Source: Pontimonas sp.
GTDB taxonomy: Bacteria > Actinomycetota > Actinomycetes > Actinomycetales > Microbacteriaceae
Direction: 5' to 3'
Assembly: GCA_021741945.1 (NCBI GenBank)
Contig: JAIOWV010000060.1
Coordinates: 1-7,629 of the forward strand
DNA length: 7,629 nt
Both the position numbers and the translations under genes were made by a program. Shown piece by piece: positions 1 through 6,400 of this stretch. The notes under the pieces are model-generated. The model ran no database searches. It was not told the origin of the DNA and saw only the letters and a program-made list of their open reading frames with translations. Within the stretch, counting starts at the first letter, position 1. Each line of letters opens with the position of its first letter.

Positions 1-215
1 CTGCTGGTTTTGATGAGTCTCCCCAGCGCAAGTGCGTGCCAGTCGCACCCGTTGGCGGGGCAAGCGAGGCGGATGAACCCGCGGCTTCTGCTGAGAACCC
101 TGTGGAGTCCTGGTTGCTCCCCGAGGAGCAGGAACCCCTCGCCACGGACGCTCCTGTCTTCGCTGCTGACGCCGATGATGACGGCGAGCTCGATGTGCCC
201 GACTTCTTGAGGTAA
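1..215 (+). CDS. ftsZ: Cell division protein FtsZ, C-terminal tail (partial, 5' end outside window)
   Basis: Only the last ~70 codons are present, read in the frame starting at base 3 and ending at TAA 213-215. The reading begins AGFDESPQRK, matching the end of the FtsZ globular domain. A long Pro/Ala/Glu/Asp-rich disordered linker follows, and the gene ends with the conserved C-terminal peptide DVPDFLR. FtsZ is the tubulin-like GTPase that forms the cytokinetic ring; in actinobacteria this short terminal peptide is the docking site for partners such as SepF, whose gene lies two genes downstream. The GTPase domain is outside the window, so its integrity cannot be judged. The stop codon overlaps the first ATG of the next gene (TAATG), so the two are probably co-transcribed and may be translationally coupled. 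Identity rests on the terminal peptide plus gene order. Confidence 0.9.
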   Translation, partial: AGFDESPQRKCVPVAPVGGASEADEPAASAENPVESWLLPEEQEPLATDAPVFAADADDDGELDVPDFLR

Positions 216-898
216 TGCAGGCCATGGGCGACAGCCTTGAAGCCCGGGTTCACGAGGTCCAGGAACGCATTGCCGCAGCCGCGCGAGCGGCCGGTCGCGA
301 AGAATCTGAAATCACCACCATTGTGGTCACGAAGTTTCATCCAGCCGAACTCGTTCGCGAGCTTTATGCGCTGGGAATCAGGCACGTGGGGGAGAACCGG
401 CACCAAGAGGCAGTTGCCAAACACGCGGAGCTGGCTGAGCTAGATCTCACCTGGCATTTCATCGGTCAGCTTCAGTCGAACAAAGCCCGGGCGGTCGCGG
501 AGTACGCGCAGGTGATTCACTCCGTGGATCGACCTTCTCTGGTCGAGGCGCTTGCGCGCCAGGATAGGGAAGTCGATGTGTTCCTTGAAATTAACCTCAC
601 CGATGTTCCGGGCCGAGGTGGTGTCTTGCCAGCGGAACTCGAGGCTTTGTGCGAAGCGGTCCTCCAGGTTCCAGTACTGAACCTCCGTGGCGTGATGGCC
701 GTTGCTCCCGTTGATGAAGAGCCCTCGAGGGCTTTTGAGCGGGTTCTAGGTTACGCCGAGCGGGTTCGCTCTCTGGCTCCCGAAGCGCGCGAGCTCTCGA
801 TTGGCATGTCGGGGGACTTTGAGGCCGCGATTGCGCTTGGCGCGACACACCTGCGCATTGGAACGGCAATCACGGGAAAACGACCCGCTGGCGCCTAG
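215..898 (+). CDS. yggS: YggS/PROSC-family pyridoxal phosphate homeostasis protein (PLPBP)
   Basis: A cytosolic, single-domain TIM-barrel PLP-binding protein of the alanine racemase N-terminal fold, 227 residues, normal for the family. These proteins bind and buffer pyridoxal 5'-phosphate and have no established catalytic activity. Visible family features are VVTKFHP with the PLP-binding lysine at residue 40, GENRHQEA at 59-66, HFIGQLQSNKAR at 81-92, SVDR at 103-106, a PGRGG loop at 132-136, and the phosphate-binding C-terminal region SIGMSGDFEAA ... RIGTAITG. The start is ambiguous. ATG 215 overlaps the ftsZ stop and suits translational coupling, but it sits only 2 nt after GAGG (209-212). 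ATG 224, three codons later, has a more usual spacing of 11 nt and gives MGDSLEARV, so it is at least as likely (224 residues, lysine 37). The gene adjoins ftsZ in most actinobacteria, and the functional reason is unclear. Confidence 0.93.
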   Translation: MQAMGDSLEARVHEVQERIAAAARAAGREESEITTIVVTKFHPAELVRELYALGIRHVGENRHQEAVAKHAELAELDLTWHFIGQLQSNKARAVAEYAQVIHSVDRPSLVEALARQDREVDVFLEINLTDVPGRGGVLPAELEALCEAVLQVPVLNLRGVMAVAPVDEEPSRAFERVLGYAERVRSLAPEARELSIGMSGDFEAAIALGATHLRIGTAITGKRPAGA

Positions 899-932
899 CC
901 TTAAATCGTATTCACCGCGAAAAGAGGCCCCC

Positions 933-1376
933 ATGTCGAATCCACTACGCAAGACACTTGAGTTTCTCGGGCTTGCCGAGGAATCTTACGACGACGCCCC
1001 CCAGCGCCCTGTCGCTCAGCAGGCCGCGCAAGCGCCAGCTCAGCGTGCCACGGTAACCCCGCTTCGTCGCGGCGGCAAATCACAAGGGATGAGTGACGTG
1101 AACGAAATTTTGACTGTCCACCCCAAGAAGTATGACGACGCACGGGTCATCGCCGAGACCTTCCGCGAAGGTGTTCCCGTGATCATCAACCTGACACAGA
1201 TGAGTGAGTCTGAGGCTCGTCGACTCGTTGACTTTTCTAGTGGACTGTCCCAGGGTCTTCGCGGTCACATTGAGCGCGTGACTCCCAAGGTGTTCTTGCT
1301 CTCGCCCTCTCACGTCTTGGTGAGCGGGGAAGGCGACGGGTTCGAATCTGAAGTCGACGCTTCGCTGCTCGACTAA
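933..1376 (+). CDS. sepF: Cell division protein SepF
   Basis: SepF tethers FtsZ filaments to the cytoplasmic membrane; in actinobacteria, which lack FtsA, it is the main FtsZ anchor. The 147-residue protein has the expected three parts. An N-terminal amphipathic helix (NPLRKTLEFLGL, residues 3-14) inserts in the membrane. A Gln/Ala/Pro-rich disordered linker spans about residues 18-52. The SepF domain (about 56-134) carries TVHPKKYDDARVIAETFREG, VPVIINLTQM, RRLVDFSSGL and IERVTPKVFLLSP, with the glycine-rich GLSQGLRG helix/turn near the dimer and FtsZ-binding surface. ATG 933 was chosen because it begins the amphipathic helix and has AAAGAGG (921-927) 5 nt upstream; longer in-frame extensions would run into the yggS 3' end and look non-coding. 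The gene follows yggS by 34 nt, consistent with one operon with ftsZ. Confidence 0.94.
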   Translation: MSNPLRKTLEFLGLAEESYDDAPQRPVAQQAAQAPAQRATVTPLRRGGKSQGMSDVNEILTVHPKKYDDARVIAETFREGVPVIINLTQMSESEARRLVDFSSGLSQGLRGHIERVTPKVFLLSPSHVLVSGEGDGFESEVDASLLD

Positions 1377-1403
1377 GCTCACCCGACTCTCGGGCGGGTT
1401 AGG

Positions 1404-1409
1404 GATAAT
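1404..1409 (+). promoter_or_regulatory. Candidate -10 element upstream of the yggT-family gene
   Basis: GATAAT differs from the TATAAT consensus at one base. With the usual 6-7 nt to the start site, transcription would begin at about 1416-1419, at or just before ATG 1419, where no Shine-Dalgarno is present. No convincing -35 hexamer is seen 17 nt upstream, which is common for actinobacterial housekeeping promoters. This is a pattern match only. Confidence 0.4.
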
Positions 1410-1418
1410 GGTCGCATC

Positions 1419-1709
1419 ATGATTTCTTTGCTGGCGACCATCGCATACATCGTTCTGTACGTTTTTTTCATTGCTCTCTGGTTGAGATTCATTTTTGACT
1501 GGGTTCGCGTGCTCTCCAAGAACTTCACCCCTAAGGGCCCGCTTTTGGTGGTGGCTGAGCTCGCCTACAGCGCTACCGACAAGCCTTTGAGTGCTGCGAG
1601 ACGCTTCGTTCCCCAGATTCGCTTTGGCGGTGCGGCAATCGATCTGGGCTGGAGCGTGGTCATGATTGCCACGCTCTTTGCACTCTCCATTGTTGGCGGC
1701 TTTCGGTAA
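1419..1709 (+). CDS. YggT-family small membrane protein
   Basis: A 96-residue integral membrane protein of the YggT family (Ylmg/YggT). Two hydrophobic segments are visible, about residues 3-26 (rich in Leu/Ile/Phe) and about 72-94. The loop between them has family-type motifs: FIFDWVR at 24-30, TDKPLSAARRFVP at 53-65 and the following IRFGG. The biochemical role is not established; the conserved position between sepF and divIVA in Gram-positive bacteria suggests a link to cell envelope or division, but that is inference from context. There is no Shine-Dalgarno sequence before ATG 1419, and a GATAAT hexamer lies 9 nt upstream of the ATG, so the gene may also be read from its own leaderless or near-leaderless transcript. 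The gap to sepF is 42 nt. Confidence 0.88.
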   Translation: MISLLATIAYIVLYVFFIALWLRFIFDWVRVLSKNFTPKGPLLVVAELAYSATDKPLSAARRFVPQIRFGGAAIDLGWSVVMIATLFALSIVGGFR

Positions 1710-1729
1710 GAGATACGGGTTTTCTTGTG

Positions 1730-1743
1730 CCCTAGCGCTAGGG
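1730..1743. repeat. 14-bp perfect palindrome upstream of divIVA
   Basis: CCCTAGCGCTAGGG is a perfect inverted repeat with no spacer, located 80 nt before the divIVA start in the 113-nt intergenic region. Its right arm overlaps the -10-like TAGGGT at 1739-1744. It could be a protein-binding operator. It lacks the loop and T-tract of an intrinsic terminator. Confidence 0.6.
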
Positions 1744-1744
1744 T
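1739..1744 (+). promoter_or_regulatory. Candidate -10 element (TAnnnT type) upstream of divIVA
   Basis: TAGGGT fits the TAnnnT pattern frequent in actinobacterial -10 elements. It would give a start near 1751 and a 5' leader of about 72 nt before the divIVA ATG. No recognisable -35 element accompanies it, so the call is tentative. Confidence 0.3.
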
Positions 1745-1822
1745 AGAAGGCGCCAAAGATGAACCTGGTCGTCAACCACCGTTGCGCGCCGGGACCCCAC
1801 GAAAGTAACGAGGTAAGTTTCC

Positions 1823-2392
1823 ATGGCACTGACTCCCGAAGACATCGTCAATAAGCGCTTTCAGTCCACGAAGTTCCGCGAGGGCTATGACCAGGACGAG
1901 GTGGACGACTTTCTCGACGAGGTAGTCGTCGAAATGCGTCGCCTCACCTCGGAAAACGAGGAGCTGGCTAAGAAAATTGCGGCCAGCGACGCCCGTATTG
2001 CTGAACTCCAGCGCAGTGGCGGATCTACTGGCTCTGTGGGCATTACAGCCCCCGTTGCCGCCGCTACAGAGGGCATTGACACCGAGAACGCCAACAACCT
2101 TCTTCAGCTTGCCCGCCGTCTCCACGAGGAGCACGTGCGCGAGGGCATCCAGAAGCGCGATGAGCTCATCGCTGAGGGTCACGCCCAGGCTGCTCGCATC
2201 GTGGCCGAGGCAGAGGCTGAGCACCGTGCGCATGTTGCTCAACTCGAGACGCAGCGCTCCGCAATCCAGGCTTCCGTTGATCAATTGCGCAACTTTGAGC
2301 GGGAGTACCGCCAGAGCTTGACGTCATTCATCAATGACCAGTTGCGTTCCTTGGAGTCGAACTCGGCTCCAGCCGAACCGCCTCAGGCGTGA
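1823..2392 (+). CDS. divIVA: DivIVA / Wag31 polar growth scaffold protein
   Basis: A cytoplasmic coiled-coil protein that binds negatively curved membrane at poles and septa and, in actinobacteria, recruits the polar wall-synthesis machinery. The 189-residue product begins MALTPEDIVNKRF and continues TKFREGYDQDEVDDFLDEV (16-34), the hallmark DivIVA N-terminal membrane-binding module; Phe18/Arg19 occupy the tip that contacts lipid. After a short heptad-like stretch (about 35-66) comes a Gly/Ser/Ala linker (about 67-83), then a long Ala/Glu/Arg-rich coiled coil (about 88-180) containing LRNFEREYRQSL near its end, and a short Pro/Ala tail. It is on the short side, since mycobacterial Wag31 is about 260 residues; the linker and tail are compact. 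ATG 1823 has GAGG at 1810-1813, 9 nt upstream. A 113-nt gap with a palindrome and a -10-like hexamer precedes it, so independent transcription is plausible. Confidence 0.95.
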   Translation: MALTPEDIVNKRFQSTKFREGYDQDEVDDFLDEVVVEMRRLTSENEELAKKIAASDARIAELQRSGGSTGSVGITAPVAAATEGIDTENANNLLQLARRLHEEHVREGIQKRDELIAEGHAQAARIVAEAEAEHRAHVAQLETQRSAIQASVDQLRNFEREYRQSLTSFINDQLRSLESNSAPAEPPQA

Positions 2393-2449
2393 TCCCGGGC
2401 AACTCGCTCTACTGCGCCCGTCGTGCGCTTGGTGATGTAGGACCGGATT

Positions 2450-3370
2450 GTGGCTGAAAACCGGTCTATTGAGGTGCCAGAGGGCCTCGCCGGCGAGCGC
2501 CTCGATGTGGTGTTATCCCGGCTGTTTGGCTTCTCCCGTGCCTTTGCGCAGGAAGTAATTGATTCGGGCGGTGCTCTCTTGGGAGGCAAGCCCGGTGTGA
2601 AGAGCGATCGAGTGTCCGCCGGGGACCACCTGGATGTCAGTTTTGAGCCGAAGAAACCACCGAGCATTGAGCCGGTGATTGTCGATGCGATGAAAATTGT
2701 CTACGACGACGATGATGTCGTCGTCGTAGATAAGCCACCGGGGCTCGCTGCGCACCCAGCACCGAGCTGGGATGGCCCGAGTGTTCTCGGGGCTCTAGCG
2801 GGGGCTGGCTACCGAATCTCGACCTCAGGTCCGCCAGAGCGTCAGGGGATTGTGCACCGTTTGGACGTTGGCACTTCAGGGCTCATGGCGGTCGCCAAGA
2901 GTGAGATTGCCTACAGCGTTCTCAAGCGCGCGTTTAAAGCTCGCGAAGTAGAAAAGATTTACCATGCTCTCGTTCAGGGGCACCCGGATCCCAGCACTGG
3001 AACCATTGATGCTCCCATTGGCCGACACCCGAGTTCGTCATGGAAGTTCGCGGTGGTTGCCGGGGGTCGTGATTCGATTACTCACTACGAAACACTTGAA
3101 GCGTTTCCCGCGGCGTCGCTGATGAGCGTGAGTTTGGAGACAGGACGCACGCATCAAATCCGCGTTCACATGGCGGCCCATCGCCACCCGATTGTTGGCG
3201 ACACGCTCTATGGCGCTGATCCTGTTCTGGCGGATCGCCTTGGCTTAGAGCGCCAATGGCTCCATGCCATGGAGTTATCGTTTGTTCATCCGGTGAGCCA
3301 CAAGCAGATCACCGTCGTCAGCACATACCCTGAGGACCTGCAGACCGCGCTGGATCGACTGCGAGCCTAA
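2450..3370 (+). CDS. rluD: RluA-family (RluD-like) 23S rRNA pseudouridine synthase
   Basis: Isomerises specific uridines in rRNA to pseudouridine; the closest family type is RluC/RluD, acting on large-subunit rRNA. Which uridines it modifies cannot be read from the sequence. The 306-residue protein has an N-terminal S4 RNA-binding domain (about 10-65, GERLDVVLSRL ... DRVSAGDHLDV) and the catalytic domain from about 80. The motif HRLDVGTSGLM at 136-146 contains the catalytic aspartate Asp139. TGRTHQIRVHMAAHRHPIVGD at 231-251 and LHAMELSFVHP at 271-281 are further family signatures. The start is GTG 2450, supported by AGGA at 2439-2442, 7 nt upstream, and by the residues just before the S4 domain. 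In related actinobacteria this gene usually follows lspA; here it follows divIVA after only 57 nt. Codons 84-94 form a long inverted repeat, described separately. Confidence 0.93.
   Translation: MAENRSIEVPEGLAGERLDVVLSRLFGFSRAFAQEVIDSGGALLGGKPGVKSDRVSAGDHLDVSFEPKKPPSIEPVIVDAMKIVYDDDDVVVVDKPPGLAAHPAPSWDGPSVLGALAGAGYRISTSGPPERQGIVHRLDVGTSGLMAVAKSEIAYSVLKRAFKAREVEKIYHALVQGHPDPSTGTIDAPIGRHPSSSWKFAVVAGGRDSITHYETLEAFPAASLMSVSLETGRTHQIRVHMAAHRHPIVGDTLYGADPVLADRLGLERQWLHAMELSFVHPVSHKQITVVSTYPEDLQTALDRLRA
2700..2730 (+). repeat. Long inverted repeat (13-bp perfect stem) inside the rluD-like gene
   Basis: The left arm at 2700-2712 is exactly complementary to the right arm at 2718-2730, with a 5-nt loop (TGATG, 2713-2717). 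The stretch encodes the run DDDDVVVVD. Asp codons GAC/GAT and Val codons GTC/GTA are natural reverse complements, so the hairpin may be a by-product of the protein sequence; it would still fold strongly in mRNA. Confidence 0.85.
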
Positions 3371-3388
3371 GGCGCCCGCACGGGCGTT
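3371..3388 (+). terminator. Weak terminator-like hairpin after the rluD-like gene
   Basis: GGCGCCC and GGGCGTT can pair around a GCAC loop: five GC pairs plus two G-U pairs, starting immediately after the stop codon. There is no T-tract, only TTCT, so it may at most attenuate transcription into dnaE. It could equally be chance GC-rich sequence. Confidence 0.25.
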
Positions 3389-3410
3389 CTGGGCTAACCC
3401 TGGCGCGGTT

Positions 3411-3416
3411 TACGCT
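3411..3416 (+). promoter_or_regulatory. Candidate -10 element upstream of dnaE
   Basis: TACGCT fits the TAnnnT pattern. It would give a start near 3423 and a short leader of about 22 nt carrying the strong Shine-Dalgarno at 3434-3440. The -35 region (around 3387-3393, TTCTGGG) is poor. The distance to the ribosome binding site is reasonable for a promoter dedicated to dnaE. Confidence 0.35.
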
Positions 3417-3433
3417 AGAGGTTCAAGGCATAC

Positions 3434-3440
3434 GAGGAGG
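3434..3440 (+). promoter_or_regulatory. Strong ribosome binding site that fixes the dnaE start
   Basis: GAGGAGG is the best Shine-Dalgarno match in the window. Three in-frame candidate starts follow it: GTG 3440, TTG 3443 and GTG 3446. Only GTG 3446 has usable spacing (5 nt), so the protein should begin MSSAGDSFAH. Confidence 0.75.
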
Positions 3441-3445
3441 TGTTG

Positions 3446-6400
3446 GTGAGTTCCGCTGGCGACTCTTTCGCACATCTCCACGTCCACACCGAGTACTCGA
3501 TGCTCGATGGTGCCGCAAAGATCTCAGCCCTCATTGACGAGGTCGCCCGCCTAGAAATGCCTGGCGTTGCCATCACCGACCACGGCGTGATGTTTGGTGC
3601 CTATGAGTTTTGGCGCCAGGCGACAGCCGCAGGCGTCAACCCGATTATTGGTATCGAGGCATATTTGACGCCTGGAACGCACCGAAGTGACAAAACCCGC
3701 GTCCAGTGGGGCGGCGGCGGGGAAGACGATGTCTCCGGAGCCGGCAGTTACACGCACATCACTCTGCTCTCGGAGAGCACCGAGGGTATGCACAACCTCT
3801 TCCGGATGTCCTCTCTTGCCTCCTTGGAGGGGTACTACTTCAAACCAAGAATGGATCGGGATCTGCTCTCCCGCTACAGCGCTGGTGTCATTGCCACCAC
3901 CGGGTGTCCCAGCGGCGAAGTCCAGACCAGGTTGCGACTTGGCCAGTACGACGAGGCGGTTAAGGCAGCAGCCGAGTTCCGCGGCATTTTTGGGGCAGAT
4001 AACTATTTCGTCGAAATCATGGATCACGGGCTGGGCCTCGAGAAACGAGTCATCGGGGACTTGCTGAAGCTCTCCAAGGAGTTGGGTCTGCCGTTGGTCG
4101 CAACAAACGACCTCCACTACACAACTGCCGCCGACGCAGACGCCCACGCGGCTCTGCTGTGTGTGCAGTCGGGCTCGACCCTGGATGACCCCAAGCGGTT
4201 CAAATTTGACTCTGACGAGTTCTATTTGAAGACGCCAGCGCAAATGCGCCAGCTTTTCGCGGAGTTCCCTGAGGCCAGCGACAACACCCTGTTGATCGCC
4301 CAGCGCGCCTCGGTCAGCTTTGACGAGAGCGCCAACTACATGCCGCGTTTCCCCGTTCCCGAAGGTGAAACCGAAGCAAGCTTTTTCGAGAAAGAAGTCC
4401 ACAGGGGGCTCGCCGTTCGGTACCCGAAGGGAATTCCTGACCGGGTCAAGGCTCAGGCCGATTACGAAATCGGAGTCATCATCCAGATGGGCTTCGCTAG
4501 CTACTTCCTTGTGGTGGCCGACTTCATTAACTGGGCCAAGAACAATGGCATCCGGGTGGGCCCGGGTCGTGGATCTGGTGCGGGCTCGATGGCTGCGTTC
4601 GCTATGCGCATCACCGAACTCGACCCGCTCGAGCACGGCCTAATTTTCGAGCGGTTCTTGAACCCTGAACGCGTCTCAATGCCCGACTTCGACGTCGACT
4701 TTGATGAGCGTCGACGTGGCGAAGTGATTCGCTACGTCACGGAGAAATACGGCGATGAGCGGGTTGCTCAGATTGTGACCTTTGGCACAATCAAGGCCAA
4801 GCAAGCCCTGAAGGACGCCGCGCGCGTTCTGGGATACCCCTACGGAATGGGGGAGAAGCTTACGAAACTGATGCCCCCCGGCGTGATGGGCAAGGAGATG
4901 GTGCTCTCTGGCATCACCGACAAGTCCCACGAGCGCTATAAGGAGGCCGCGGACTTCCGAGCTGTCCTCGAGAGTGACCGGGACGCCCAGATTGTCTTCG
5001 AGCGCGCCCAAGGGCTTGAGAACCTGAAGCGTCAGTGGGGTGTTCACGCAGCTGGGGTCATCATGTCCAGCGAGCCGCTGATCGACATAGTCCCCATCAT
5101 GAAACGTGAGCAGGATGGGCAGGTTGTCACCCAGTTTGACTTCCCCGCGGCTGAAGCACTCGGTTTGGTCAAGATGGACTTCTTGTCCCTACGCAACCTC
5201 ACCATCATCGATGACGCGCTGGACAACATCGAAGCGAACAGGGGTGAGCGGCCCATCCTCGAGGAGCTCACCCTTGATGACCCGGAGGCCTACAAACTGT
5301 TAGCTAGAGGCGACACCCTCGGTGTCTTTCAGCTCGATGGTGGGCCCATGCGCAGCCTGCTGCGGTTGCTGAAGCCGGACAGTTTTGAGGACATCTCTGC
5401 CGTGCTTGCGCTGTATCGACCAGGCCCGATGGGCGCTGACTCCCACACCAACTATGCGTTGCGGAAGAACGGCGCCCAGAAAATCACGCCGCTGCACCCC
5501 GAACTGGCCGAAGCTTTGGAGCAAATTCTGGGGACCACCTATGGCTTGATTGTGTATCAAGAGCAGGTAATGGAGATTGCCCAAAAGCTCGCTGGTTACA
5601 CACTCGCCCAGGCTGACCTCCTCCGTCGCGCAATGGGTAAGAAGAAAAAGGAAGAGCTCGACATCCAGTTCGAAGCGTTCCGGGCGGGAATGAACGGCAA
5701 CGGTTTCTCTGACGATGCGGTGAGCACTCTCTGGGAGGTGTTGGTTCCCTTCTCCGATTACGCCTTCAACAAGGCCCACTCTGCTGCGTACGGGATGATT
5801 TCCTACTGGACGGCATTCCTGAAGGCTCACTACCCGGCTGAATACATGGCGGCTTTGCTCACCAGCGTGAGTGACCAGAAGGACAAGTCCGCGATCTATC
5901 TCAACGAGTGTCGACGCATGGGCATCAATGTTTTGCCTCCGGATGTGAATGAGTCCTTTGCCACCTTTGCGGCTGTGGGCGAAGACATCCGCTTCGGGCT
6001 TGCCGCCATCCGCAACGTCGGCGTTGGTGTGGTGGACGCAATTCGCGCCGCCCGGGAGTCGCAAGGCGCCTTTGTGGGGTTTCACGACTTCGTCAAAAAG
6101 GTTCCCTCCACTGTCCTCAACAAGCGCACCGTGGAATCGCTGATCAAGGGAGGCGCCTTCGACCAACTTGGAGACTCAAGGCGCGCGCTCTACGACATCC
6201 ACGAGTCAGTCGTTGAGGGCGCGATTCGCAACAAGAAAGCAGAAGAGCACGGTGACGTCGGTTTTGACTTTGACAGCCTTATGGAGGACGCCGGCGAGCA
6301 AAGCGCCCAGCTAGTTCCCGAGCGGCCCGAGTGGCCAAGGAAAGAGCTCCTTAGCTTGGAGCGCGAAATGTTGGGCCTTTATGTGTCTGACCACCCGCTG

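Noticed and set aside
1381..1399. A small inverted repeat (ACCCG/CGGGT) after sepF, considered as a terminator.
   Set aside because: The stem is only 5 bp with a 9-nt loop and no T-tract, and it lies directly before the yggT -10-like element.
1759..1854. A 31-codon open frame starting at ATG 1759, upstream of and overlapping the divIVA start, that could be a leader peptide.
   Set aside because: It has no Shine-Dalgarno, its composition shows no recognisable peptide features, and it runs out of frame through conserved divIVA codons.
2389..2457. A 22-codon frame from GTG 2389 overlapping the divIVA stop, considered as a remnant of lspA or of a DksA/TraR-type gene.
   Set aside because: The residues show no hydrophobic helix, catalytic aspartate region or zinc-finger cysteines, so nothing supports a remnant.
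3551..4636. A 361-codon open frame on the minus strand inside dnaE.
   Set aside because: It is a mirror of dnaE codon bias in GC-rich DNA; the plus-strand frame carries all PHP and polymerase motifs, and the antisense product matches no family I recognise.
5300..6166. A 288-codon minus-strand open frame opposite the polymerase fingers and helix-hairpin-helix region.
   Set aside because: It is an antisense shadow of conserved dnaE sequence, with no promoter, ribosome binding site or recognisable domain.
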